Of a stretch of 64,000 nt of DNA, positions 1 to 8,908 are shown piece by piece. A model generated the notes under the pieces. The model ran no database searches and had not been told where the DNA came from. It was given only the letters and a program-made list of their open reading frames with translations. The stretch comes from Crocinitomicaceae bacterium. Lineage in GTDB: Bacteria > Bacteroidota > Bacteroidia > Flavobacteriales_D > Crocinitomicaceae. Position numbers and translations under genes: made by a program. Positions within the stretch are counted from its first letter, which is position 1. Every line of letters begins with the position of its first letter. Location: NCBI GenBank assembly GCA_025210175.1, contig JAOASF010000182.1, positions 1 to 64,000 of the forward strand, given 5' to 3'.

Positions 1-797
1 AAGGTATGTGCCATCATGTCCATATAAGGCATTTTGCCTTTGAAAACTACTCGATCTTCAATCTCCAATTTACGCACCATCGATTGAAGCAAAGGAAGGA
101 CATCGCCATCTCCAATGATCATTAGAATTGTGTTTTCCAGGTGTTTCATGGCCTCAACTGCTTCTTCTGCGCCACGTTGCACGTTGATACCCGCTCCTTG
201 CAAAACCAACACTTTTTTATCCGGATAAGGCCACTCAACTTGGCGCTCAGTTAAGGTTTCCACTTTCGTTTTTGGAGCGATATTGCGCACCACCTTTACC
301 GGCACTTGGTATTCATGTTCGTACAGGCGTGCGATTGAGTCGTTCACCGTATACACCTTTGTCAACTTCGGAAATATCCACGATTCAATTTTCCTCCATA
401 TCTTCTGCACCTTGGGCCGATCCTCTAGTTCAGGGACACCACAATAGTATTCATGGGAGTCGTAAATGAGTTCGAAACCTTTCAGTTTTTTAGCCAAATA
501 GGCCGCAAGCAAGGTGTCTAAATCATTGGCAAGCACATGTGTGTATCTTGAAAAAAGTAGATGAAGGAAAAAGCGCAAGTTGAGATTGGCATAGAAAAGA
601 GGCCCCTTGGTAAACCACAAACGAAATCTCTTGACCGGATAAGGTCTGTCCGTAATGTCTTGAGAATGGACAAGTCGTCTTCCTAGTAATTGAACCTGGT
701 ACTCGTGGCGGTGTAAAAAGTCGCAAACCTTTTGAACCCTGCGGTCTGTGAAGAGATCATTGGATACAAGAACAGCAATGCGTTTTCCTTTTTGCAT
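1..797 (-). CDS. Glycosyltransferase, GT4-like, partial (C-terminus outside window)
   Basis: Reading on the minus strand from the ATG at 797 gives 265 open codons that run off the left edge, so the C-terminus is missing. The N-terminus (GKRIAVLVSNDLFTDRRVQ) is the first Rossmann strand of a GT-B fold. The segment LIYDSHEYY is typical of family 4/1 enzymes, and a second Rossmann region follows (KVLVLQGAGINVQRGAEEAV, then LMIIGDGD). Such enzymes transfer sugars from nucleotide donors during surface polysaccharide synthesis; donor and acceptor cannot be read from the sequence. A TACATTTG promoter element lies three bases before the ATG, supporting this start and a near-leaderless message. Confidence 0.85.
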   Translation of the reverse strand, partial: MQKGKRIAVLVSNDLFTDRRVQKVCDFLHRHEYQVQLLGRRLVHSQDITDRPYPVKRFRLWFTKGPLFYANLNLRFFLHLLFSRYTHVLANDLDTLLAAYLAKKLKGFELIYDSHEYYCGVPELEDRPKVQKIWRKIESWIFPKLTKVYTVNDSIARLYEHEYQVPVKVVRNIAPKTKVETLTERQVEWPYPDKKVLVLQGAGINVQRGAEEAVEAMKHLENTILMIIGDGDVLPLLQSMVRKLEIEDRVVFKGKMPYMDMMAHT

Positions 798-1320
798 GTT
801 CAAATGTACAGAAAGCCCCGCGAAAATTCACGGGGGAGGCGTTTGATTCCATTTTACTGTTTTGGATAGATGAGACCTAAATTAGGCAAAGGCCTGAGGT
901 ATCGCAAACGCCCCCCTATTCGTGAATAAGAATGGGGCATGCCCGGACCATCTTTGCTGTTTTGGAAAGATTATACGAGTGAAAAACACTGGTATACAAA
1001 GACGATGCACGAGCAAGCCCCGTGTCATTTTTCTTTTTAAACTGTGAGGAAAAAAAGAGGGAAAATTTAGTGGTAGTGAAAATAAATAACTAAAGCACCT
1101 TTTTGTGAGGAAAGGTGGAGTCACAGAACATGACCTATAAACCCATGATTGGAATTTATTTAGGTGGTTTCTTGAACAAACAATACTACACCCCGAGAGG
1201 CTGTATGTTCGATTATCCATGGCTACTTAAGTTGAATGGAACAAAGGTAAACTATTCTCTGAAAAAACGAAAAAAAACATTCATTTCCAGCGAGTTTTAC
1301 ACCTAAAAAATTAATACTAA
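798..1320. other. 523-base gap without a convincing gene; hairpin-rich left part
   Basis: Two short ORFs (882-1220 minus, 1115-1306 plus) overlap on opposite strands and resemble no family I know. The left part contains inverted repeats: CCCCG/CGGGG around 815-835, an imperfect GGGGGAGGCGTTTG (832-845) against CAAACGCCCCCC (905-916), and TATTC-GT-GAATA at 917-928 flanked by CCCC and GGGG. The right part (about 1030-1320) is A/T-rich with homopolymer runs. It could be a decayed repeat or a structured RNA; neither is established. Confidence 0.4.
801..808 (-). promoter_or_regulatory. Bacteroidota -7 box (TACATTTG) of the glycosyltransferase
   Basis: The minus strand reads TACATTTG, an exact match to TAnnTTTG, ending three bases before the ATG. 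A message started here would have almost no leader. No clear TTTG -33 element is visible. Confidence 0.55.
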
Positions 1321-4300
1321 TTAATTAATAGGTTCCAAGATATTTTGTAGCTCTTCGTATGCTTTTTTGATGGTGTTTATGTGGTTGAATATCAAGCGCA
1401 AACGATCATTTTTTTCACTTAGGGTACAAGTGAGCATGTTGCGTTGCATTTTTTGGAGCAATCCTTGAAAGACAGGAGATTCGAAAAAAGCAGATTGTGG
1501 ATCAGACAAGAAGAAGCCGACCATTTTGTGGTTTTTGATAACTAACTTTTCCAGACCTAGTTCCTCGGCAAGCCAGCGTAGCTTGAAGGAGTGTAACAAT
1601 TCTTTAACTTCCATCGGTAGAGGCCCAAAGCGATCTTTCATTTGTTCAGAAAAGGCGTCTAGCTCTTCTTTGGTCTTGAAATTGTCCAAAGTTTGGTACA
1701 ACAACAGTCGCTCGTTCACATCATTTACATATGTATCGGGTATGCGAACTTCGAAATCTGTTTCCAGTATACAATCTTTAACAAAATGGGCTTCTTCGTT
1801 GGGTTTTGCGAAAAGATCTTTGAACTCTGACTCTTTTAGTTCATCAACCGCCTCATTCAAGATTTTTTGGTACATCTCGAAACCAATTTCTGAAATGAAT
1901 CCACTTTGTTCACCGCCAAGCATGTTTCCAGCGCCTCGAATATCGAGGTCTTTCATGGCTATGTTGAACCCAGAACCCAAATCGGAGAATTGCACCAAGG
2001 CTTCCAAACGTTTTCGCGCTTCACTGGTGAGCAAGGTATAAGGCGGAGCGATTAAATAACAGAATCCTTTTTTGTTGGATCGACCAACACGCCCGCGAAG
2101 TTGATGCAAATCACTAATTCCGAAGTTGTGTGCGTCGTTGATAATAATGGTATTGGCGTTGGATATGTCTATTCCACTTTCAATAATGGTGGTGGCCAAT
2201 AGAACATCATACTCGTGATTGATGAAATCCATCATGATTTTTTCGAGCTTCGCACCTTCCATTTGCCCGTGTCCAATTCCAATGCGGACACCTGGGCAGA
2301 GCCTGGATATCATTCCGGCCACTTCTTTGATATTGGCTAGTCGATTGTGTACAAAGAAAACTTGTCCGCCTCGAGAGACTTCATACGCCACTGCATCCCT
2401 GATCTTTTCTTCCGAAAAGGACATGATTTCTGTTAATACAGGCTGTCGGTTTGGCGGAGGCGTATTGATGATACTCAAGTCGCGCGCGCCCATCAGGGAA
2501 AACTGAAGAGTACGTGGAATCGGTGTTGCCGTAAGCGTTAGTGTATCCACCGTGGCTCTCAGGGTTTTCAATTTGTCCTTAACAGACACCCCGAACTTTT
2601 GTTCCTCATCGATGATCATCAAGCCAAGGTCTTTGAATTTGACTTTTGACCCGACAAGTGCATGGGTTCCAATCATGATGTCTATTTCACCCGCTTGTAG
2701 CTTTTTCAAGGTTTCAGTGACTTGCTTGGCAGATTTGAAGCGATTGATGTAATCGACCTTGCACGGAAAGTCTTTCAAACGCTCCGAAAAACTCCTGAAA
2801 TGTTGCATGGACAGGATGGTGGTGGGAACCAATACGGCCACTTGCTTGCTATCGGTCACAGCTTTAAAGGCCGCGCGAATGGCTATTTCAGTTTTACCGA
2901 AACCAACATCCCCGCAAATCAAACGGTCCATCGGGGTTGGAGACTCCATGTCTTCTTTTATGGCTTGAGTAGCCTTGAATTGGTCAGGTGTATCCTCGTA
3001 CATGAAAGATACTTCCAACTCATTCTGCAAATAGGTGTCTGGCGAAAAGGAAAACCCGGGTTGGGACTTTCTTTTGGCATATAGTTGAATCAAATCGAAG
3101 GCCAATTCCTTGATTTTCTTCTTGGTCTTATTTTTCAGGTTGTTCCAAGCCTGCGTACCGATTTTATTCAGTTTGGGCGGAATACCATCTTTGCCGGTAA
3201 ACTTCGAAATGCGATGCAAGGAGTGAATTCCCACGTAGAGAACATCACCGTCTTTGTACACCAAACGGATGGCTTCCTGGGGTTTGCCGTTTACATCGAT
3301 GGTTTGCAAGCCCGAGAACTGACCCACACCGTGATCGATGTGTGTAATATAATCCCCCTTTTGTAGGTTGTAGATGTCTTTCAACATCAAGGCTTGTTTG
3401 TTGTTTTTGAATCCTTCTTTTAACTGAAAGCGATGATAGCGTTCAAAAATTTGGTGATCGGTGTAGCACGTCAACTTCTGAGAAGGAGCGATGAATCCCT
3501 CGTGTAGGGCAACAGGAATCGGAGAGAAATGAACCTCGCCACCGATGTCTTCTAGGATTTGAATCAGTCGTTCAACCTGCTTGGGCTGGTTGGAGAAGAT
3601 GAGGTTTTCGAAACCCAAGTTGGTTTGCGCTATTAAATTCTCACGCAACAACTCAAAGCGTTTGTTGAAGCTAGGTTGAGGTTGAAAATCGAACTCAAAT
3701 ACAGGGTGGTTGCCAGGGCTGTATTCCGGACCCCATTCCACCGTGTTGAACTTTTTTGCTTCCTCTTTCCATTCCAGACTGTTGAGATACAAGTTTTCGG
3801 GTTGGGTTGGATTCAAGTCTTGGTTCAGCCCATCAAAGGTCTTAACCGCTTTGTCGAAAGATCGAGAAAGTACCTGCTGAAGTGTGTCTTCACTGCTTTT
3901 CCAGATTGTACATTGACTTCCCAGGAAGGTCAAAATAGAACCCATTCCTTCTTGAATGAAAGAATCACCTTGAATGTTGGGTACAATTTGAAAAAATTGA
4001 TGCTGTTTGACACTTAGCTGGTCTACCGGGTTAAAAACGCGAATGGATTCTACCTCATTTCCGAAAAACTCTAAACGAAACGGCAGATCGTGTGAAAAGG
4101 AAAAAATATCTACAATTCCACCTCGAATGGCATATTGACCTGGTTCGTAGACGTATTCTACTCGTTCAAAATGGTATTCGAGTAAAAGCTCGTTCATGAA
4201 GTCGACACTGTAGGTTTTGCCCACCTCCACTTTCATGGTGTTTTTAACCAACTTTTGAATCGTGGGAACCTTGTCGAAAAGAGCTAAGGGGTAGGTCACA

Positions 4301-4662
4301 ATCCAAACGTTGGACATGCCTTTTATGGCCTCCAATACCTCTGTTCTTGAAACGACATTGGCATTGTCAATTTCTTCTTTTTGATAAGGCGATTTGGCCG
4401 AATCAGGGAAGAATAAAATATGTTTTGAATCGGGGTAAATGCTCTGAAGGTCATTCAAAAAATACGCCGCTTCTTCTTTATCGTTGAGAATAAATAGATG
4501 GTGACCAGGAACTTGATGAGCCAAGGCGCTGGCACACATTGCTTTGGACGAACCTACCAAGCCTTTCCACTGTATTGTCTTTTCGGCAAACTGTAATTCG
4601 TTTGCCGAAGCATCTATTTTAGATAAATTCTGAAAAGACTTTTTAAGGTCAGCTATGTTCAT
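1321..4662 (-). CDS. mfd: Transcription-repair coupling factor Mfd
   Basis: This 1113-residue protein has the full Mfd layout. A UvrB-like N-terminal region (about 1-330) includes the EPGQYAIRGGIVDIFS segment near 173-188. The CarD-like RNA polymerase interaction domain is at about 435-490 (GDYITHIDHGVGQFSGL). The translocase core has Walker A GDVGFGKT at 584-591 and a DEEQ box at 685-688, followed by the C-terminal TRCF domain. Mfd displaces stalled RNA polymerase and recruits UvrA. Length is close to the 1148 residues of the E. coli protein. The start lies 6 bases after the fbp stop, so fbp and mfd are probably co-transcribed. No terminator hairpin is obvious downstream. Confidence 0.97.
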   Translation of the reverse strand: MNIADLKKSFQNLSKIDASANELQFAEKTIQWKGLVGSSKAMCASALAHQVPGHHLFILNDKEEAAYFLNDLQSIYPDSKHILFFPDSAKSPYQKEEIDNANVVSRTEVLEAIKGMSNVWIVTYPLALFDKVPTIQKLVKNTMKVEVGKTYSVDFMNELLLEYHFERVEYVYEPGQYAIRGGIVDIFSFSHDLPFRLEFFGNEVESIRVFNPVDQLSVKQHQFFQIVPNIQGDSFIQEGMGSILTFLGSQCTIWKSSEDTLQQVLSRSFDKAVKTFDGLNQDLNPTQPENLYLNSLEWKEEAKKFNTVEWGPEYSPGNHPVFEFDFQPQPSFNKRFELLRENLIAQTNLGFENLIFSNQPKQVERLIQILEDIGGEVHFSPIPVALHEGFIAPSQKLTCYTDHQIFERYHRFQLKEGFKNNKQALMLKDIYNLQKGDYITHIDHGVGQFSGLQTIDVNGKPQEAIRLVYKDGDVLYVGIHSLHRISKFTGKDGIPPKLNKIGTQAWNNLKNKTKKKIKELAFDLIQLYAKRKSQPGFSFSPDTYLQNELEVSFMYEDTPDQFKATQAIKEDMESPTPMDRLICGDVGFGKTEIAIRAAFKAVTDSKQVAVLVPTTILSMQHFRSFSERLKDFPCKVDYINRFKSAKQVTETLKKLQAGEIDIMIGTHALVGSKVKFKDLGLMIIDEEQKFGVSVKDKLKTLRATVDTLTLTATPIPRTLQFSLMGARDLSIINTPPPNRQPVLTEIMSFSEEKIRDAVAYEVSRGGQVFFVHNRLANIKEVAGMISRLCPGVRIGIGHGQMEGAKLEKIMMDFINHEYDVLLATTIIESGIDISNANTIIINDAHNFGISDLHQLRGRVGRSNKKGFCYLIAPPYTLLTSEARKRLEALVQFSDLGSGFNIAMKDLDIRGAGNMLGGEQSGFISEIGFEMYQKILNEAVDELKESEFKDLFAKPNEEAHFVKDCILETDFEVRIPDTYVNDVNERLLLYQTLDNFKTKEELDAFSEQMKDRFGPLPMEVKELLHSFKLRWLAEELGLEKLVIKNHKMVGFFLSDPQSAFFESPVFQGLLQKMQRNMLTCTLSEKNDRLRLIFNHINTIKKAYEELQNILEPIN

Positions 4663-4668
4663 TGTCGT

Positions 4669-5670
4669 TTATTTGAGAAGGCTCATGGCTTTCTCCACCA
4701 TGTTTTTGGATCCTATGTAGTAGGGTAAACGTTGGTGTAGCTTACTTGGTTTTATGTCCAATACTCTTTCTCTTCCAGTTGTCGCCAGTCCACCAGCTTG
4801 TTCTGCAATAAAAGCTAGGGGGTTACACTCGTATAACAAGCGCAATTTTCCATCTGGATTCAAGTTTGTATACTGTTAAATGTAAATTCCACCTTTGATT
4901 AAGTTGCGTTGAAAATCGGCAACCAAGGATCCAATGTATCGACCAGAATACGGGTGCAAAGGTGTTGCGTCTGCTTCTTGACAGTAAGCGATGTACTCTC
5001 TTAACCCCTCTTCACAGATGCGGATGTTTCCTTCGTTCATGGCGTATAAGCGACCATCTTCGGGCATGCGCATGTTTGGATGTGAGAGGCAAAACTCTCC
5101 AATAGAAGGATCGAGGGTAAACCCGTTAACTCCACAACCAGTTGAATAAACCAACATGGTAGATGAACCGTAAAGAACATAACCAGCAGCTACCTGCTCC
5201 GTTCCTTTTTGCAGCATATCTTCCAAGGTAGCTTTTGTGCCAATTGGTGAGATGCGTCGATAAATGGAGAAAATAGTTCCGATGCTCACATTCACGTCGA
5301 TATTCGAAGATCCATCCAAGGGGTCGAATAAAACGACATATTTTCCAGCCTGGGCTTTTTCAGATTCGAATGCGACAACGTCATCGTTTTCTTCAGAGGC
5401 AATTCCACAAATTTCTCCGCTGGCCTCAAAAACTTTGATGAATTGCTTGTCGGCAATAACGTCCAATTTTTGCTGTTGCTCACCCTGGATATTGGTATTT
5501 CCTTCTGCACCTAGTATGTCGTCTGTTAATCCAGCACGGCGAACATCGCGCGTTACTATTTTGGACGCAAGAACGATGTCGTGCAAAATTCGAGAAAGTT
5601 CACCTGTTGCAAAAGGGAATTCGGCTTGACGATCAAGGATAAATTCACTCAGGGTTACCAATTTGGACAT
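4669..5670 (-). pseudogene. fbp: Class I fructose-1,6-bisphosphatase interrupted by an in-frame TAA
   Basis: Codons 1-264 encode a normal class I FBPase, including the SEEND metal site (about 92-96) and [11 protein letters not shown] (115-125). The frame then meets TAA at 4878-4876, just after GGIYI. The same frame continues without any shift into [20 protein letters not shown] and ends normally at 4669, giving the usual total of about 333 codons. The stop sits where homologues carry the Tyr of the IYIYP motif, so a single TAT/TAC to TAA change would explain it. The truncated product would lack the LYECNP segment, including a metal-binding Glu, and should be inactive in gluconeogenesis. The part after the stop is well conserved, so a recent mutation, a sequencing error or readthrough are all possible. 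It is followed directly by mfd. Confidence 0.85.
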
Positions 5671-5739
5671 AGCGATAAAATTTGGGGCAAATATCGCTAA
5701 AATATCCCGAAAAAAGCGTCAAAAAGAAAGGGGAATGGT

Positions 5740-6207
5740 CTACAGAATACGTGTGAAACTGTACTTGTACGTTGTGTCGTCAATCGTTCCCGGCTCATCA
5801 ACTGTAAGTGTACAAGAGAAGTTGTCTTTGTCCGCAATTGTACCCGTACAAGTTCTGCCTGTTTTTAACAAGGTATCTGGCATCACGATTTTTTTGGTCT
5901 TCCAGTCAACATGAAACAATAAAAAATCGACGTCATCATCAAACTGGCCCTCCACTTTCATTTCGGAGATGGAGTAAGAAAATACGTTGGCCTGTTCCAA
6001 AAGTGTGTCGTATGCGTATTCATAAGTTCCCGCCATACGGGTAGTTGAATAGGAACACATATCTTGATTGTCTTTTACGTCATTAAAGGAGTTAATTGCC
6101 AGAGGATCAGTACATCCTTCTTGTTTACAAGAAACGAAAGTAGCAGCAATTACTAATGATAGGCCAGCGAATATATAGGATACGTTTTTCATAGTTCTAA
6201 TTTTCAT
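5740..6207 (-). CDS. Small lipoprotein with a CTDPLAIN motif
   Basis: The 155-residue product starts with a lipoprotein signal ending in FVSC. The lipidated Cys is followed within four residues by GCTDPLAINSF and, 13 residues on, a second Cys (QDMCSY). This resembles the CTDPxAxNY...C unit that recurs in Bacteroidota surface proteins, here as one copy. The rest is predicted beta-rich and I assign it no function. It may start at 6207 or at the second Met (6192); both give a good signal. It lies 59 bases downstream of the anti-sigma gene on the same strand and could share its transcript. Confidence 0.7.
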   Translation of the reverse strand: MKIRTMKNVSYIFAGLSLVIAATFVSCKQEGCTDPLAINSFNDVKDNQDMCSYSTTRMAGTYEYAYDTLLEQANVFSYSISEMKVEGQFDDDVDFLLFHVDWKTKKIVMPDTLLKTGRTCTGTIADKDNFSCTLTVDEPGTIDDTTYKYSFTRIL

Positions 6208-6266
6208 GAGCTAAGCTATTAATTTTTTAGATTATTTCTGTCATTGTATGCTAATAGACGATGCAA

Positions 6267-7223
6267 TTAGTCTTTTGGTTTAACTTTTCGGTTACTATAC
6301 AGTTCAAACTTCCCAATTTTTATATAAAATCCTGAGCGTTCGGGATTATCGTTGCTGCTTTTTTGGTAAACGACTTCTTGTTTAATCACATCAGATAAAG
6401 CGCGAGTAATGGGTTTAGCTTGGTCTTTTAAAGTCATGCTGTAGCTGCTTTGATCTGAAGTAGTTGGTACAACTTCAATCGGAAGTGGACGCGGAGAAAT
6501 GTTGGATTTTGGCAGTTGAGCAGGGAGCTCGCGCTCCTTTCTTTGGACTACTGATAAGCGATCCACCTCAAAATTGGTATTTGCAGTCACAACGGTTGCT
6601 TGCGCCACGGTCCTTGTAGGCGATGGCTGAAAAGTGGACGATGCTGGAGTAGCACCTTGTTCACCGGAAGATATTTTAGGCAGTTGGACCCCAGCAGTGA
6701 GTGCACCATGCTGCAATTGAAAATGGTTTTCATCGGGCAACATGAGCCAAATAAAAGAAATCACTGATGCTGCAGCCAGAAGAGATACAACGGGCTTCAG
6801 TGCGATAACGCGCCCTTTTTTCAATTGGCTTTTTCCGGAATATATCTCCGACAAGTCGGGCTTGAGCTGAGTGAAGGTGTAGATTCGTTGTGCTTTTTGC
6901 CACTCTTTGTTTTGAGCAACAGCAGCGCGAAGACTTTTGCGTTCCACGGTACTCAGCTGACCTTCGATGTCGGCGATTAACCAATCATCGATGGTGCTAT
7001 CGCTTATGGCTGCATCGGTTTCGGAAACCTTCAAGTTTTTCTTGAAAGTTTCATCCAAAGACTTGCCCTCGTCATGAGAAAAGGAGGGAAGGTCATTGTC
7101 AATTGCTAAATCGGGATGGTTCAATAAGAACACTTCCATTTCCATTGCCAAATCAGCAGACAAGTTGCCTTCCAAATAGTCGAGGTAAAACTCCTCGTAA
7201 TTATTTCGGTTAATTTGAGCCAT
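6267..7223 (-). CDS. Probable membrane anti-sigma factor
   Basis: The gene begins 2 bases after the stop of an ECF sigma factor gene, the classic arrangement for a cognate anti-sigma factor. The 318-residue product has a soluble N-terminal part (about 1-140), one hydrophobic segment at about 143-162 (VVSLLAAASVISFIWLML), and a long low-complexity extracytoplasmic part. The N-terminus (NYEEFYLDYLEGNLS) matches the opening helix common in Bacteroidota anti-sigma proteins, where a short helical domain binds the sigma factor. No zinc-binding HxxxCxxC motif is visible. The function rests on position, topology and this N-terminal pattern. Confidence 0.7.
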   Translation of the reverse strand: MAQINRNNYEEFYLDYLEGNLSADLAMEMEVFLLNHPDLAIDNDLPSFSHDEGKSLDETFKKNLKVSETDAAISDSTIDDWLIADIEGQLSTVERKSLRAAVAQNKEWQKAQRIYTFTQLKPDLSEIYSGKSQLKKGRVIALKPVVSLLAAASVISFIWLMLPDENHFQLQHGALTAGVQLPKISSGEQGATPASSTFQPSPTRTVAQATVVTANTNFEVDRLSVVQRKERELPAQLPKSNISPRPLPIEVVPTTSDQSSYSMTLKDQAKPITRALSDVIKQEVVYQKSSNDNPERSGFYIKIGKFELYSNRKVKPKD

Positions 7224-7225
7224 GG

Positions 7226-7708
7226 TTATACAATCAATTCTATTTCTTTCAACATCTCTTTCAGTGCTTTGCGAGCTCGGAAAATGTAAACTTTCACCTG
7301 AGCTTCGGTAAGTGAACAGATTTCACCTATTTCTTGATAGTTGTACCCTTCGTAGTCGCGGAGCAATACAACCGATCGTTGAATTTCAGGTAGCTGGGCC
7401 AAGGCCTTGTCAATAATGGATCTTACATCGAAGTTTTCCATCTGTACCTGTCCACTCATTTTCTCGTCGTACTCGCCAGACATGCGTTTTTCTTTTTTAG
7501 CAAAATCGCAAATCTGATGATAGGCCGCTGTAAAAAGGTAGCTTTTGGCCTTTTCATAGGATACATCCTCATGTTTTTCCCAAACTTTTGTAAAGGTTTC
7601 TTGAACCACATCACGAGCGTCGTTCTCGTTTCGCAAATGTTTGAGTGCAAAGCGAAAAATCCCATCCGAAAATAGGTCCACAGAAGTATTGTATTCTTTC
7701 GCTGTCAT
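7226..7708 (-). CDS. RNA polymerase sigma factor, ECF (sigma-70) family
   Basis: The 160-residue protein has the two ECF regions. Region 2 contains the core-binding and -10 recognition helices (DARDVVQETFTKVWE, then KAKSYLFTAAYHQICDF). Region 4 contains a helix-turn-helix near 120-155 (YNYQEIGEICSLTEAQVKV) ending in FRARKALKEML. Length is normal for the family. It forms a two-gene unit with the downstream membrane anti-sigma factor, so it is likely held inactive until an envelope signal releases it. The regulon is unknown; the small lipoprotein at 5740 is a possible member. Confidence 0.92.
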   Translation of the reverse strand: MTAKEYNTSVDLFSDGIFRFALKHLRNENDARDVVQETFTKVWEKHEDVSYEKAKSYLFTAAYHQICDFAKKEKRMSGEYDEKMSGQVQMENFDVRSIIDKALAQLPEIQRSVVLLRDYEGYNYQEIGEICSLTEAQVKVYIFRARKALKEMLKEIELIV

Positions 7709-7848
7709 TTAGGGTATCACACGTAACTGTACATAAGACTCGCAAGGAAATAAAAAGTTACAGGGAAAACAAAAATTTTTCAAATTTCCCATAAACGACA
7801 CGTTTACAAGGCTTTAAACTTTTCATTTAGGAATCAGTTTGGAAACCG

Positions 7849-7856
7849 TACATTTG
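7849..7856 (+). promoter_or_regulatory. -7 box TACATTTG upstream of the thioredoxin-like gene
   Basis: An exact TAnnTTTG match ends 26 bases before the ATG at 7883. The GTG at 7877 is also downstream of it, so the box does not decide between the two starts. Confidence 0.45.
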
Positions 7857-7882
7857 ATAGTAACCGATTAAGAAGAGTGCGA

Positions 7883-8440
7883 ATGGCTTTAACCGAATCA
7901 AGAACAATGGATGTGGGGCAAAAAGCGCCAGACTTTGAGTTGATCAACTCCTTAGACAATCATTTGTATCGCTTACAAGAAATGAAAGGCAAGAAAGGAA
8001 CGTTTGTCCTTTTTATGTGTAATCACTGTCCGTATGTGAAGCACATCATGAAGTTGCTGAAGGAACTTTCCGATCAATATCAACCCAAGGGTATCCAATT
8101 CATTGGGATTAGCAGCAATGATGTATCGCGTTACGAAGAAGATGGACCCGAGCACATGAGAGCCTTGTTTAAGGGGATGAAGATGAATTTCCCTTATCTA
8201 TACGACGAGAATCAAAGTGTAGCACGAGCTTATGATGCTCAGTGTACACCAGATCCGTATTTGTTTGACGCAGACTTGAAGTTGGTGTATCACGGTCAGT
8301 TAGATTCTTCACGTCCAGGCAATGATAAAAAGGCAAACGGGAAAGACATAGTGGCTGCCTTCGACGCATTGTTGAACAACAAAAAACCACTCAAAGAGCA
8401 AAAGCCAAGTATCGGTTGTTCAATAAAATGGAAAGAATGA
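7883..8440 (+). CDS. Thioredoxin-like / AhpC-TSA family redox protein
   Basis: The 185-residue protein has a thioredoxin fold of the AhpC/TSA PRX-like group: DVGQKAPDFEL near the start, then a CNHCPYVKH redox site in place of the classical WCGPC. The segment PKGIQFIGISSND and a C-terminal GCSIKWKE are typical of this subgroup. It probably reduces thiols or peroxides in the cytoplasm, since no signal peptide is seen; the substrate is unknown. I chose the ATG at 7883; a GTG two codons upstream (7877) is possible. Its end is 3 bases from the end of the convergent DinB-like gene. Confidence 0.85.
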   Translation: MALTESRTMDVGQKAPDFELINSLDNHLYRLQEMKGKKGTFVLFMCNHCPYVKHIMKLLKELSDQYQPKGIQFIGISSNDVSRYEEDGPEHMRALFKGMKMNFPYLYDENQSVARAYDAQCTPDPYLFDADLKLVYHGQLDSSRPGNDKKANGKDIVAAFDALLNNKKPLKEQKPSIGCSIKWKE

Positions 8441-8443
8441 GAA

Positions 8444-8899
8444 CTAACAATCCATCATTCGGCGGTGATAATTGATTTGACCGAGATGATAGTTCAGATG
8501 GGAATAAAGGTGAAGTAAGAAAAAATTGGTTTTCAATGTTTTACCACCCAAAGGCAAGGGAAAATCCGTTTCCAAGGTATGAGCAGATATTTTTGGAAGT
8601 ACGCTCGTTAGAATTTCTTCCATTTTTCCCAACTCTAGCATGATGGTTTCACGAGGAACATTGCGCTGCGTGAATTCCAATTCTCTTTCTCTCACATATC
8701 CCGTATTGCCGAGCACAGACCCAATGAAGTGTTGTAGGTTTCCGATTAAGTGAAGAGCCAAGGTACCACCTGAGTTTGACACATCACCCTTCACCTCCCA
8801 AAGGTTTGATTCCGTTTTATAGGCCGCAATTTCCTCACTCACACGCTTGATGTCACGAACAAAAAGTTCTGTTAGGTTTTCTAAAAAAGCTTTTTCCAT
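8444..8899 (-). CDS. DinB-like protein (DUF1572 type)
   Basis: The 151-residue product looks like a four-helix DinB/DUF1572 protein. A conserved His lies in the second helix (ALHLIGNLQHFIG), and the last helix carries a His-rich pattern (LLHLYSHLNYHLGQINYHRR). In this superfamily such histidines bind a divalent metal, and some members act as thiol-dependent S-transferases. No substrate can be assigned. It stands 9 bases downstream of the acetyltransferase gene in the same direction and probably shares the oxyR transcript. Confidence 0.75.
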   Translation of the reverse strand: MEKAFLENLTELFVRDIKRVSEEIAAYKTESNLWEVKGDVSNSGGTLALHLIGNLQHFIGSVLGNTGYVRERELEFTQRNVPRETIMLELGKMEEILTSVLPKISAHTLETDFPLPLGGKTLKTNFFLLHLYSHLNYHLGQINYHRRMMDC

Positions 8900-8908
8900 G
8901 GGTTAAAA

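Noticed and set aside
930-960. A GCCCGGACC segment reminiscent of RNase P RNA
   Set aside because: The conserved GAGGAAAGTCCGGGC block and the rest of the RNA are not there.
882-1220. A 112-residue ORF on the minus strand in the first gap
   Set aside because: It overlaps another ORF, has no recognisable domain and crosses the hairpin-rich region.
1115-1306. A 63-residue ORF on the plus strand before mfd
   Set aside because: No family, no promoter box and A/T-rich composition make a chance frame more likely.
4669-5670. A frameshift in fbp
   Set aside because: Both parts lie in the same frame; the defect is a single stop codon.
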